A stretch of 64,000 nucleotides of DNA. Origin: a bacterium. Lineage in GTDB: Bacteria > Chloroflexota > Anaerolineae > Caldilineales > Caldilineaceae. The position numbers and the translations under genes are program-made. How positions within the stretch are numbered: position 1 is the stretch's first letter; every line of letters begins with the position of its first letter. The DNA lies in the NCBI GenBank assembly GCA_016124945.1, contig WGMT01000006.1, positions 95,814 through 159,813 on the forward strand. Reading direction: 5' to 3'. The notes under the pieces are model-generated. The model ran no database searches. It was not told the origin of the DNA and saw nothing but the letters and a program-made list of their open reading frames with translations. This document shows positions 54,337 through 62,314 of the stretch, piece after piece.

Positions 54337-55044
54337 ATGATGGTTGAAGCATATCTTCGCACCAAGGATCTGGCCGATGCGGTGCAGGTAAGCGTACAAC
54401 TTGTGCGCAATTATGAGGCCGAAGGGTTTCTGCCTGTGGCCGAACGCAGCCCAAGCGGCTACCGGCGCTACACTCGTCAACACCTGGAAGCGCTCAAAAC
54501 CACCCGTCTGCTCATGGACGGCTACGGCTGGCAGGGCACCCTGCGCATCATGCAGGCGGTGCACGCTGGCAACCTGGCCGACGCCCTGGCGCACATCGAC
54601 GAACGTCACGCCGAACTGGACAGGAGACGCCGACAACTGGCGCAGACGCTTTCCACGCTCACCGTGTTGACGGCGCAACTGCCGACGGTGGCGCAAACAC
54701 GGCCGACGCAGCGCCTGCGCGTGGGCGAGGCCGCGCACGAAGTGGGCGTACCGATCTCGTCCTTGCGCTTTTGGGAACAGCAGGGGCTGCTGTACCCTGT
54801 GCGTGAGCGGGGCAGCAACTACCGACTTTACGACGAACGTCAACTGCGACGGTTGCGCATCGTCGCCCTCTTGCGCCAGGAAAACTACGACTTCGCTGCC
54901 ATCCACGCCACATTGGACGAGCTCGAAGCGGGGCGTCCTGAGCGCGCATTGGCCGCCGTGGAAGAGCGGCGGAACGAGTTGGCGCGGATGGGATGGTCCT
55001 GTGCGGAGGGGGTGGCGGCGTTGGTTGGGTATGTGAAGGCGTAA
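54337..55044 (+). CDS. MerR-family regulator with two DNA-binding domains
   Basis: 235 residues. The first MerR winged helix (about 5-75: LRTKDLADAVQVSVQLVRNY and SGYRRYTRQHLEAL) is followed by a helical region (about 80-120) and then a second MerR domain (about 128-200: LRVGEAAHEVGVPISSLRFW and NYRLYDERQLRRLRIV). The usual MerR protein has one such domain and a ligand-binding or coiled-coil part. It is divergent from the UvrA-like gene, which it probably controls. The ligand domain is absent or reduced. Starts with two consecutive ATGs behind AGGAG. Confidence 0.85.
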   Translation: MMVEAYLRTKDLADAVQVSVQLVRNYEAEGFLPVAERSPSGYRRYTRQHLEALKTTRLLMDGYGWQGTLRIMQAVHAGNLADALAHIDERHAELDRRRRQLAQTLSTLTVLTAQLPTVAQTRPTQRLRVGEAAHEVGVPISSLRFWEQQGLLYPVRERGSNYRLYDERQLRRLRIVALLRQENYDFAAIHATLDELEAGRPERALAAVEERRNELARMGWSCAEGVAALVGYVKA

Positions 55045-55108
55045 TGCGTAATTGGTGGAGGTGGTTGGGTGGGGATTGGGGTGTTGGCTGGTTAACGATG
55101 GAAAGCAG
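55045..55108. other. Short gap between merR and the HNH gene
   Basis: A G/T-rich stretch between convergent genes. Nothing recognised. Confidence 0.4.
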
Positions 55109-55798
55109 CTATTCTATACGATCACTTTTTGCTAAATTGTGTCTTGCACAGAGTAGTTGGACATTGTCCGGCTTGAGAGACGTTCCTCCTTTTGTAAAAG
55201 GGATGATGTGATCAAAGTGAAGTTCGTCTGTAGCTCCACACATTACACACTTCCCTCCATCACGTTTCCAAACTTCTAACTTAACCTGTGATGGGATCAT
55301 TCTTTGTCGTTCGGGTTGAGACCATATTTCGTCATGCGCGCTTGCTTCAAGTTCAGTCAACCGAAATTCAAACTTGAAAACGCTCCGTGTGCCATCAAAT
55401 TCAACCCATGCATCTGTCAGATGAAAAACGCCATTGTATGACCATATTCCATCTTTAATTTTCTCGTACACGTGGACAACTTCTGGTTTAGCTTCATTAT
55501 CTTTGTATTGAATTGCAGCTTCGTAAAACTTTCCATTTTCGGTTAATCTACCTGTCTTGGTGAACCGGGGTTGATCTATAGTTTTAGGATCGATTCCAGA
55601 ATTATTGCGTGGGGCATCGTGGCCTTCATAAACGAGCTTTTCCCCGTTTTCTGAGATCCAATCTCGGTATGGAGCATTCGCTCTAGTCGACATCAGAATT
55701 ACAGAATGGTTACCTGCTAGGCGAAAATTCATACCTTTTTGAAGGCTTGAGCCTTCTCGTTGGCACATCTCGACATATGATATGATTTCGTTTGCCAT
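55109..55798 (-). CDS. SRA/YDG-like domain plus HNH nuclease (probable modification-dependent restriction enzyme)
   Basis: 229 residues. The N-terminal part (about 10-150) has the SRA/YDG-like pattern: NHSVILMSTRANAPYRDWI, EKLVYEGHDAPRNN and a later VVHVYEKIKDGIWSYNGVFHL. SRA domains flip and read 5-methylcytosine. The C-terminal part (about 175-229) is an HNH nuclease (CVMCGATDELHFDHIIPF, then LLCARHNLAKSD, zinc ligands CxxC and CxxH kept). SRA-HNH proteins include enzymes that cut modified DNA. This is family knowledge; cutting here is inference. The gene is divergent from a type II restriction gene 160 bases away. Confidence 0.8.
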   Translation of the reverse strand: MANEIISYVEMCQREGSSLQKGMNFRLAGNHSVILMSTRANAPYRDWISENGEKLVYEGHDAPRNNSGIDPKTIDQPRFTKTGRLTENGKFYEAAIQYKDNEAKPEVVHVYEKIKDGIWSYNGVFHLTDAWVEFDGTRSVFKFEFRLTELEASAHDEIWSQPERQRMIPSQVKLEVWKRDGGKCVMCGATDELHFDHIIPFTKGGTSLKPDNVQLLCARHNLAKSDRIE

Positions 55799-55959
55799 GA
55801 GTGAAGTTTTGACCTAAAGTAGGCTACCAAGGGTTTAATCGTGACATTATGCAAGGCAATATTGACACTGTCAAACCGTACTTTTGTTCACTAATAGTGC
55901 GTTGGTATGTTAGGTGATGTTACTAATACCAATAGCAGTACTCTGTGCCAGGTGACTTT
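55799..55959. promoter_or_regulatory. Divergent promoter region of the restriction genes
   Basis: Contains two small palindromes, TTGACACTGTCAA (55862-55874) and CACTAATAGTG (55889-55899), that could be operator sites. No strong -10/-35 pair is seen. Confidence 0.35.
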
Positions 55960-56826
55960 ATGAACGCGAGAACTGAACTTCTTGATATTCGAACTTCAAC
56001 GCACTCAATGCTGTTGAAGTCAGTTATGGTGCTCTCCAAAAACATAGGCATAACAAACAATGTCGAGAGTAGGCTTACTGAAAGCACAGATGTAGCGAGA
56101 AATATGACCGATTTGCTTAAGTTGCAAATTGCTACAAAAAATCTAAGCGAGCAGAAGTTTTGTGATATGTTTGAAGATAGCTGCGCTCAGTTTTTAAAGC
56201 AAACTTTGTCCCAATTGGGAAAGTTATACCCAGGCACTTGGGATGTTCATCAAGTCTCCGGGCGAAATCGGCTGAAGATCGCCGAATACGAACAGTACGC
56301 GCACCTGATTGCTCTTGACCGGGCGGCGAAGAATGATGCCGAATTAGCCGCTGCCCTTGGCAGCGATTACACCATCACCCCAGATATTGTGGTTGTCAGA
56401 GAAACAGAAGACGATGACACTATCAATAAATCTGCCCTGCTCGTTGATGAAACCGTTGCCCGCTTGAGCAGTCTCCGTAGGAAAAACGGGGGGCGTTCAC
56501 TTCTCCACGCCAGCATATCTTGTAAATGGACGATCCGCAGCGACCGTGCACAAAACGCCCGATCCGAAGCGCTGAACCTGATTCGCAACCGCAAAGGACG
56601 GCTTCCCCACATTGTTGTCGTTACAGCCGAACCGATGCCCAGTCGACTCGCAGCCATTGCCCTGGGCACTGGAGATATCGATTGTGTTTATCATTTCGCC
56701 CTCTATGAACTACAAGAAACTGTAACAAATTTGGGAATGGCGGATGCGGCTGAGATGTTAAACATTATGGTTAACGGCAAACGGCTCAAAGATATCTCTG
56801 ATTTGCCACTTGATCTGGCTGTGTAA
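55960..56826 (+). CDS. NgoMIV-family type II restriction endonuclease
   Basis: 288 residues from the ATG at 55960; a GTG 15 bases before is possible. The catalytic set of the NgoMIV/Cfr10I/SgrAI family is visible: Asp142 in TPDIVVV, Ser187-Cys188-Lys189, and a later Glu203 in ARSEALN, with a candidate early Glu72. Directly after the Lys comes TIRSDR (Arg193-Ser-Asp-Arg196), the motif that reads the CCGG core in these enzymes, at the same spacing as in NgoMIV. Cleavage of a site such as GCCGGC is therefore likely; flanking specificity is inferred only. No methyltransferase lies nearby in the window. The AT-richer codon use differs from flanking housekeeping genes and suggests transfer. Confidence 0.88.
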   Translation: MNARTELLDIRTSTHSMLLKSVMVLSKNIGITNNVESRLTESTDVARNMTDLLKLQIATKNLSEQKFCDMFEDSCAQFLKQTLSQLGKLYPGTWDVHQVSGRNRLKIAEYEQYAHLIALDRAAKNDAELAAALGSDYTITPDIVVVRETEDDDTINKSALLVDETVARLSSLRRKNGGRSLLHASISCKWTIRSDRAQNARSEALNLIRNRKGRLPHIVVVTAEPMPSRLAAIALGTGDIDCVYHFALYELQETVTNLGMADAAEMLNIMVNGKRLKDISDLPLDLAV

Positions 56827-56897
56827 CCAATCAACCCCAAAGACGAGCAGCGCCTGTCCTGAGCCGAGGGGAAGTGAAGGTTGCACAAAAGGTGTAG

Positions 56898-57104
56898 TTT
56901 ACAAGGCTGGTTTACAACTATTTATCTGAAGATGAGTATCTTGGACTCCAGAGTTACCTGCTGTTACGTCCGGATGCGGGGAATGTTGTGCCGGGCAGTG
57001 GTGGTGTGCGCAAGTTGCGCTGGGGATTGCACAATCGTGGCCCCGCCAAGACGCTCCTGCGCATTGCCGAACAACATCCAGAAATCCTGCTCGAACTGGC
57101 ATGA
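56898..57104 (+). pseudogene. Collapsed higBA remnant (RelE-type toxin N-part joined to HigA C-end)
   Basis: Between an in-frame TAG at 56895 and TGA at 57102 the frame reads TRLVYNYLSEDEYLGLQSYL and RPDAGNVVPGSGGVRKLRW, a clear RelE/HigB-like toxin segment. It then jumps after about residue 48 to GPAKTLLRIAEQHPEILLELA, the typical end of an XRE-type HigA antitoxin. The toxin's last half and the antitoxin's helix-turn-helix are missing. There is no start codon. The module has been shortened by an internal deletion and is not functional. Confidence 0.75.
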
Positions 57105-57138
57105 CCATCAAACTAAAGACAGTTCTGCCAAACCTACC

Positions 57139-57435
57139 TCACGCCGTATCTACCTCAACCGCCAAACGCAGCCCAACACTGTGCAGTAAGGCGTTTAGGC
57201 TGGAAAGCTGCGGATTGCCGGTGGCGGAGAGCATTCGGTAGAGGTTTTCGCGGTTCAGTTGTGTGTCCTGGGCGAGTTGTGAAAAACCGTGGGCATTGGC
57301 AACATCGCGCAGCGCCAGGAGAAAGGCTTCCTGATCATTTTCTGCTAGCGCTGCATTCAAGTAGGCAGCGGCTTCCTCGGGATTTTGTAGCGCGGCGTAT
57401 AGGCCGTCCTCGTATTTTGCAGTGAGTTGTGTCAT
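57139..57435 (-). CDS. HigA/addiction-module antidote-like antitoxin
   Basis: 98 residues. An N-terminal helical region (EDGLYAALQNPEEAAAYLNA) is followed by a helix-turn-helix (ALRDVANAHGFSQLAQDTQLNRENLYRML) and ends LHSVGLRLAVEVDTA. This matches the family named probable addiction module antidote protein. Its start overlaps the toxin stop by 4 bases (toxin first, as in higBA). It should bind and repress its own promoter. Confidence 0.9.
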   Translation of the reverse strand: MTQLTAKYEDGLYAALQNPEEAAAYLNAALAENDQEAFLLALRDVANAHGFSQLAQDTQLNRENLYRMLSATGNPQLSSLNALLHSVGLRLAVEVDTA

Positions 57436-57752
57436 TTTTGTCTCCGTCGATAATCTTCCCAGTATGCCTGTGCAAGAGCAATGTCGGCGGTCTGCGATCC
57501 TTTGTCCCCACCCAGCAACAGAATGATAATTTGATTGCCATGTCGTCCATAGTAAATGCGGTAGCCTGGGCCATACGGAATACGCAGTTCGTTTATGCCA
57601 CTGCCAACGCTCTTGGTGTCACCTAAATTGCCCAGCCGAACCCGGATCTTGGCGCGTGCTTGACGATCTTTTAACCCATCCAACCAATCGCGGAAAGGAC
57701 TGTGTCCACGTTCATCCAGGTACTTTAGCAATTCGATAGATCTATTGCTCAT
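57432..57752 (-). CDS. RelE/HigB-like toxin (addiction module killer protein)
   Basis: 106 residues. FRDWLDGLKDRQARAKIRVRLGNL, then GVNELRI-type GINELRIPYGPGYRIYYGRHG and IILLLGGDKGSQTADIALA are the conserved blocks of this RelE/ParE-superfamily group, which acts on mRNA. Intact length. The first gene of the pair; an inverted repeat precedes it. Confidence 0.9.
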   Translation of the reverse strand: MSNRSIELLKYLDERGHSPFRDWLDGLKDRQARAKIRVRLGNLGDTKSVGSGINELRIPYGPGYRIYYGRHGNQIIILLLGGDKGSQTADIALAQAYWEDYRRRQK

Positions 57753-57760
57753 AACGATGC

Positions 57761-57778
57761 TGTAGCATAAAAGCTACA
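57761..57778 (-). promoter_or_regulatory. Candidate operator of the HigBA-like pair
   Basis: TGTAGC (57761-57766) and GCTACA (57773-57778) are perfect 6-base arms, 9 bases before the toxin start. Likely autorepression site. Confidence 0.5.
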
Positions 57779-57854
57779 TCTTGGCAATCGTTTCTTCTGA
57801 AGCGGAAGAGATCGCGATCACCCCCCACCATTTACCACTTCATGCATCGAGACG

Positions 57855-58082
57855 TCAATCAGTGCTGCCGAAGTATGCGTCCAGTTTGTCGAGGAGTTCC
57901 AGGCCGCGTTGTGTGTGTCCTTGGGCGGCGAGGGTGCGAAAGCGTACTTCACTGTCGAATTCCGCTAGCGCCTGGGTTGATAATTCCTCGAACAGCTTAT
58001 TCATGCTGATGTTTCGACGCTCCGCCAGCGCCTTGAGTCGATCATGTTTGTCATCAGGCAATCGAATTGTGATTGTTGCCAT
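57855..58082 (-). CDS. Ribbon-helix-helix antitoxin-like protein
   Basis: 75 residues. The N-terminal RHH fold is MATITIRLPDDKHDRLKALAERRNISMNKLFEELS, followed by a helical tail with Asp/Glu-rich end. It is of the kind found as antitoxin with PIN or HicA-type toxins. The gene lies one base after the stop of a PIN-toxin remnant, so it is an orphan antitoxin. Confidence 0.8.
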   Translation of the reverse strand: MATITIRLPDDKHDRLKALAERRNISMNKLFEELSTQALAEFDSEVRFRTLAAQGHTQRGLELLDKLDAYFGSTD

Positions 58083-58083
58083 G

Positions 58084-58233
58084 TTATCGTCCCTTCAACA
58101 GATGTTCAGGCCTCAGGATTTTCAAATCTGGAAAAGTAAGTTCCGAAGCCTGTAAATCGCGTAGATTATTTGTCACCACACAGAAAGCATTTCCTGTGAT
58201 CGCCAGTTCAATCAAGAAGTTGTCGTCCAGATT
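58084..58233 (-). pseudogene. C-terminal remnant of a PIN-family toxin
   Basis: The frame [20 protein letters not shown] then TNNLRDLQASELTFPDLKIL matches the end of the putative PIN-family toxin group, where the D-x-D-D-N-x-hydrophobic segment and the VTNN motif near the end are conserved. A TGA stands directly before Asn in this frame, and the N-terminal two-thirds are missing. The break at about 58234 adjoins a second remnant on the other strand. Confidence 0.75.
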
Positions 58234-58250
58234 TCAGCTCACAAAAACGA

Positions 58251-58406
58251 GCCGGAGAAGCACCGGTGAGCAAGATCAGCGAAGACGAAGCCGCGGCCAT
58301 AATCGTCGGCGGCTGTATTGAACCGCTGGTCAAGGAATTGCCTATGGCATATGCGGTGGAAATGAACCGGCTGATCCAGTTGCAGATGGAAGGCCGCATC
58401 GGCTAA
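58251..58406 (+). pseudogene. C-terminal remnant of sufB with internal deletion
   Basis: The frame [20 protein letters not shown], then [20 protein letters not shown] and [11 protein letters not shown] ends at TAA 58404-58406. It matches the C-terminus of SufB (Fe-S cluster scaffold), whose end reads (H)EATVSKISEDxLFYLMSRGLxEEEA then IEPhxKELPMEYAVELNRLI. The LFYLMSRGLSEEE part is gone, as if a deletion joined two SEDE/SEEE-like places. A single shift in the ACC-GTG region also changed ATV to APV. Nothing upstream belongs to sufB. It may be the tail of a rearranged suf operon. Confidence 0.7.
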
Positions 58407-58454
58407 GAAATTACGAAGATTGGTCTATCCCCGAGAAGGGATAGGCTGGTTAAT

Positions 58455-58493
58455 AAAAAGGAGCGGGTACCCCTCGGGTACCCGCTCCTTTTT
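58455..58493. terminator. Bidirectional terminator downstream of the sufB remnant and desaturase
   Basis: A perfect 18-bp stem (58455-58472 with 58476-58493), three-base loop, with A5 and T5 at its ends. It serves both the plus-strand remnant and the minus-strand desaturase. A good terminator beside a dead remnant supports a former plus-strand gene end here. Confidence 0.92.
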
Positions 58494-58585
58494 ATGTTGA
58501 CGACCTTTTTGTAACACCCAAGCAAGCCACAGCTAAACCCGAGTATGCAGGGCCAACCGCAGTCAATACCACAGGTAGGAAAGCA

Positions 58586-59629
58586 TTAGGCCGTAGCCAT
58601 CTTAGACAGTTTTCCTTCGTGAAAGGTTACAAGCCGACGCTTTTCTTCATCCCACAATGTCAGGTCAATCGACTTCAAGCTACTCAACAGCGTCAGACGG
58701 GTCACACGCTGAAACATTGGATTCTCGTCGTGGCAGCGTTGCAGGTTGTAATTCGGGATCCGCGGGCTGAGGTGATGAATGTGGTGGAAGCCGATGTTGC
58801 CGGTGAACCATTGCAGGATGGGCGGCAAATGGTAGTACGAACTACCGTGCATGGCGGCAAGGGTGTAATCCCATTCTTCGGTGTGCTCCCAGTAGGTGTG
58901 CTCAAACTGGTGCTGAACATAGAACATCCACACACCAGCCGTGCTGGCAATGGCGATCACCGGCAGTTGAATTGCGATGACAGTACCGAAGCCAATCCAG
59001 AAGCCGGCGCCGACGATCATACTCAGGATCACGGCATTCGTCCACCAAACGGAGGCTTTTTCGCCACCGCGCCAATCCTCTTTGTTGGCGTTAAGCGGCA
59101 AGCGTTCGAGCACCACAAAGCTGATGGTCGGCGCAAGGCCGAAGAGGAAGAAGGGATTTCGGAAGATGCGGTAAATTGCACGCTTCCACCGTGGGGCCTG
59201 CATATATTCTTCTACCGTCAATGTCCACACATCACCGATGCCTCTTTCTTCTAACTCGGCATGGTGAGCATGGTGAATGGCGTGGCTCTTACGCCAATGT
59301 TTGTAGGGGACCATCGTAAACATCCCACAAACGGTTCCAATAATGTTGTTCGCTTGTGACAACCTAAGAAACGAATTGTGGCCACAGTCGTGCTGGATAA
59401 TGAAGATCCGCACCACAAAGCCTGCTGTTGGTATCGCCAACAGCAAGGTCAGCCAATAGCCGATGGGCAGGCTGAGGTACATCAAATACCAACCTACGAA
59501 AAGCCCAGCAAAGGAGTTGACCAGTTGCCAGGTGGCCTTTTTTGTGCTGGGTTGACTGTATTTCGCGACGACTTTCTGCCAGCCTGCATATTCTGCAGAG
59601 GGTGCAGGGGACTCTGATTGGGTGTTCAT
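58586..59629 (-). CDS. Membrane fatty-acid desaturase
   Basis: 347 residues from the ATG at 59629 (AAAGGA 7 bases upstream); an ATG 18 bases earlier is possible. Three His boxes bind the di-iron centre: HDCGH, HAIHHAHH and HHIHH. Four membrane helices are expected. The closest pattern is acyl-lipid delta-type desaturases. It introduces a double bond to keep membranes fluid in the cold or under O2. The leader holds a terminator-like hairpin, see 59725-59764. Single gene. Confidence 0.93.
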   Translation of the reverse strand: MNTQSESPAPSAEYAGWQKVVAKYSQPSTKKATWQLVNSFAGLFVGWYLMYLSLPIGYWLTLLLAIPTAGFVVRIFIIQHDCGHNSFLRLSQANNIIGTVCGMFTMVPYKHWRKSHAIHHAHHAELEERGIGDVWTLTVEEYMQAPRWKRAIYRIFRNPFFLFGLAPTISFVVLERLPLNANKEDWRGGEKASVWWTNAVILSMIVGAGFWIGFGTVIAIQLPVIAIASTAGVWMFYVQHQFEHTYWEHTEEWDYTLAAMHGSSYYHLPPILQWFTGNIGFHHIHHLSPRIPNYNLQRCHDENPMFQRVTRLTLLSSLKSIDLTLWDEEKRRLVTFHEGKLSKMATA

Positions 59630-59724
59630 GTGAAAATCCTTTGCCATTTACACACTCTCTTATCTAAACTCAACACGGTCCACGTCAGGTTATGCTCCTC
59701 CAACCAGCAGGGGCCACCTTGAAC

Positions 59725-59764
59725 AAAAAAGGGGCGCCCATTTCATAGAAGAATGGGCGACCCT
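59725..59764 (-). terminator. Terminator-like hairpin in the desaturase leader
   Basis: On the minus strand GGGTCGCCCATT pairs with AATGGGCGCCCC (a bulge) and is followed by TTTTTTG, 95 bases before the desaturase start. Either it ends an unseen upstream transcript or it is an attenuator within the desaturase leader. Confidence 0.6.
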
Positions 59765-60273
59765 AGTCTTTATGGATGCAGGAAACTTTCTTCTCCTCGA
59801 TAGTTAACAGCTTATCCCAAATCTCACCTTTTGGTCAAAACAACGTACACCTTAATCAAAGAACAATTGTTGCTTTATAAGCAATACCAAAACCACATGG
59901 CTGAACTCACTGAATGTTCCTCTAAATCAATACGTAATTGCGCATAATTTATATGAAAAATTTATCAATCTTATATTGGATTCTTATCAAGTCTCAATAT
60001 AGTAGTCAAGCTGGTTGCTCTCAATAGGAAATCTTTGTGTGCGTTCATCTTTTGAGAGTCAACACTGATCGCACTGCATGTGGCAATTTTCAACCTACAT
60101 GGCTGGCTACGCCGCATTCTTCTTTGTATTCAAGGTGCTCTTGCCTCAAGAGTCGAGCGGAATCGTGAAGGGCTGAGCCTATTTCATTGGTTACGCCAAC
60201 GACAAGTGAATTCATCTTCATGTCATTGTAACCTGCGCGCAGCGTAGTAACTAAGTGTAAGGAATTTTCTAAG
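59765..60273. other. AT-rich intergenic region
   Basis: About 500 bases between two divergent genes. From about 59850 to 60010 the sequence is much richer in A and T than the flanks. It probably holds promoters for both genes. No protein frame or RNA recognised. Confidence 0.5.
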
Positions 60274-62253
60274 ATGGCGATGATTGGAAAAATGCGCAAT
60301 CGCTACTTTTTAGCGCTAGACCTTATATTACTGCCACTGACCGTCTATTTTAGCTTCGTACTGAGACTGGAAGACTTTAGCCCAACAGCACATGGATTTG
60401 GATTGTTGATTCTGGCGTTTTTGGTTACCGCAGTCATTCTGCTGCTCTTTCATTGGGGGGGCATTTACTCACGCTACTGGCTTTATGCCTCAAGCGATGA
60501 GTTTGTGTTAATGGCAGGGCTTGTATTGCAGGGGGTAATCCTGGCCACGGCTGTTACGTTACTTGTGCTCCAGATGCTGCCCATTGATGTACTGTTGCCA
60601 CGCTCAATTCCTTTTATTACGCTGCTCCTGTTATTGGTTTTCCTTATGTTGCCAAGAGTCGCTGCGCGTATGTTAAGACGCTACATGCAGCGTCAGCAGC
60701 AACTGGCGACAGCGAAGAATGTTGTGATTATGGGGGCAGGCAGTGGTGGCGCGTTAATCCTCTCGGAGCTGAAAGAAAATCGCCAGATCGGGCTTACACC
60801 TGTGGGCTTTTTAGATGATGACCCACTGAAACAAAACTTGACCATCCAGGGAATTCCAGTTCTTGGAAACCGCTATGACATTCAGGATGTTGTGAACGAC
60901 TACAACGTAAGCCAGGTCATTATTGCAATGCCTTCAGCCTCCGGCAAAGACATTCGTGAGATTGTTCAACTGTGTGAAGAAGCAGGCGTCCGCACAAAAA
61001 CCATACCCGGGCTTTACGAACTGATTGCCGGCGCTGTCAATGTGACTCAGTTGCGCGATGTAGTTATTGAAGATCTGCTGCGGCGCGATTCAGTCAAAAT
61101 AGACCAAACGGCTGTACATGAGTTGATGGCTGGTAAACGTGTCCTGATCACCGGTGGGGGTGGCTCAATCGGTAGTGAACTGGTTCGGCAAATTTTCAAC
61201 AGTAGGCCGGCCGAAATCGCCATCCTTGGTCATGGCGAAAATTCGGTATTTGAAATTCAGAACGAGATCCGTAGCCGTGCGGCCAAAGGAGTGGAAAACA
61301 CACCGCTTGTCTCCGTTTATATTGCGGATATTCGCTTCCCTGATCGTATCAAGGCAATTTTCCAAGAAGTAAAACCGCACATCGTTTTCCACGCCGCAGC
61401 CCATAAGCATGTGCCGCTGATGGAGGCCAACCCCACCGAAGCGGTGTACAACAATGTAATCGGCACACGGAACTTGCTTGATGCATCACTTGAAGCGGAC
61501 GTTGAACGGTTTGTGATGATTTCCACCGACAAGGCGGTTAACCCAACCAGCATCATGGGCGCCAGCAAGCGAACTGCCGAACTCCTTGTCCATCGAGCGG
61601 CTGCAAAAAGTGGAAGGCCCTATGTTGCTGTCCGCTTTGGGAATGTGTTGGGCAGCCGAGGCAGCGTTGTGCTCACTTTCAAGAAGCAAATTGCAGCCGG
61701 TGGGCCGGTCACAGTGACAGACCCCGAGATGCAAAGATACTTCATGACAATCCCCGAAGCGGTGCAACTGGTACTGCAAGCCGCTGTCTTAGGGCGCGGC
61801 GGAGAAGTATTTATGCTCAACATGGGCGAACCTGTGAAAATCGTTGATCTGGCCACCGATTTGATTCGGCTCTCTGGTTTACGGGTCGGCCGCGACATAG
61901 ACATTGCCTTCACCGGAATGCGCCCAGGCGAAAAGCTTGTAGAAGAACTCTTTATTACGGGTGAAACCTATCACCCTACCCGCCACGACATGATCTTTAT
62001 TGCAGGCCATGCCAGCACTTATGACGGCCCAGACCTGGAAAGCGCCATCCACCTCCTGAAGTTAACCGCAGATCACAATGACCGCGCCGGCATCACACGT
62101 GCCTTCCAACAGTTGATTCCAGAGTATCAACCCCAACAACCGTCTGCACAGCATGTTGCAGCGGTACACAAAAATGGGGCGAAAGCACTGCAGACGTCCG
62201 TGCAGAAGACGGCTGAGTTGCAGCTTAATGTAGCAGAAGCTGCCGGCGATTGA
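60274..62253 (+). CDS. Nucleoside-diphosphate sugar dehydratase/epimerase (CapD/WbpM/FlaA1-like)
   Basis: 659 residues. Four N-terminal membrane helices (about 10-135), then a CoA-binding-like Rossmann fold (VVIMGAGSGGALILSELKEN) and a catalytic SDR domain with VLITGGGGSIGSELVRQ, the DIRFPDRI acidic region and STDKAVNPTSIMGASKRTAE, where Met replaces the usual Tyr as in this membrane-bound group. These enzymes make UDP-sugars such as 4-keto-6-deoxy-N-acetylhexosamine for polysaccharides. The start uses AAGGAA 9 bases upstream. Followed by a response regulator gene. Confidence 0.93.
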   Translation: MAMIGKMRNRYFLALDLILLPLTVYFSFVLRLEDFSPTAHGFGLLILAFLVTAVILLLFHWGGIYSRYWLYASSDEFVLMAGLVLQGVILATAVTLLVLQMLPIDVLLPRSIPFITLLLLLVFLMLPRVAARMLRRYMQRQQQLATAKNVVIMGAGSGGALILSELKENRQIGLTPVGFLDDDPLKQNLTIQGIPVLGNRYDIQDVVNDYNVSQVIIAMPSASGKDIREIVQLCEEAGVRTKTIPGLYELIAGAVNVTQLRDVVIEDLLRRDSVKIDQTAVHELMAGKRVLITGGGGSIGSELVRQIFNSRPAEIAILGHGENSVFEIQNEIRSRAAKGVENTPLVSVYIADIRFPDRIKAIFQEVKPHIVFHAAAHKHVPLMEANPTEAVYNNVIGTRNLLDASLEADVERFVMISTDKAVNPTSIMGASKRTAELLVHRAAAKSGRPYVAVRFGNVLGSRGSVVLTFKKQIAAGGPVTVTDPEMQRYFMTIPEAVQLVLQAAVLGRGGEVFMLNMGEPVKIVDLATDLIRLSGLRVGRDIDIAFTGMRPGEKLVEELFITGETYHPTRHDMIFIAGHASTYDGPDLESAIHLLKLTADHNDRAGITRAFQQLIPEYQPQQPSAQHVAAVHKNGAKALQTSVQKTAELQLNVAEAAGD

Positions 62254-62314
62254 TGTTTGTTCTGTCTCTAATTTGGCAATGAATTGCCTCTTGATGAAAC
62301 AAGGGAATCTATCT

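Noticed and set aside
60090..60299. Small minus-strand frame before the CapD-like gene
   Set aside because: No family similarity and no good ribosome site; it overlaps the start of a real gene.
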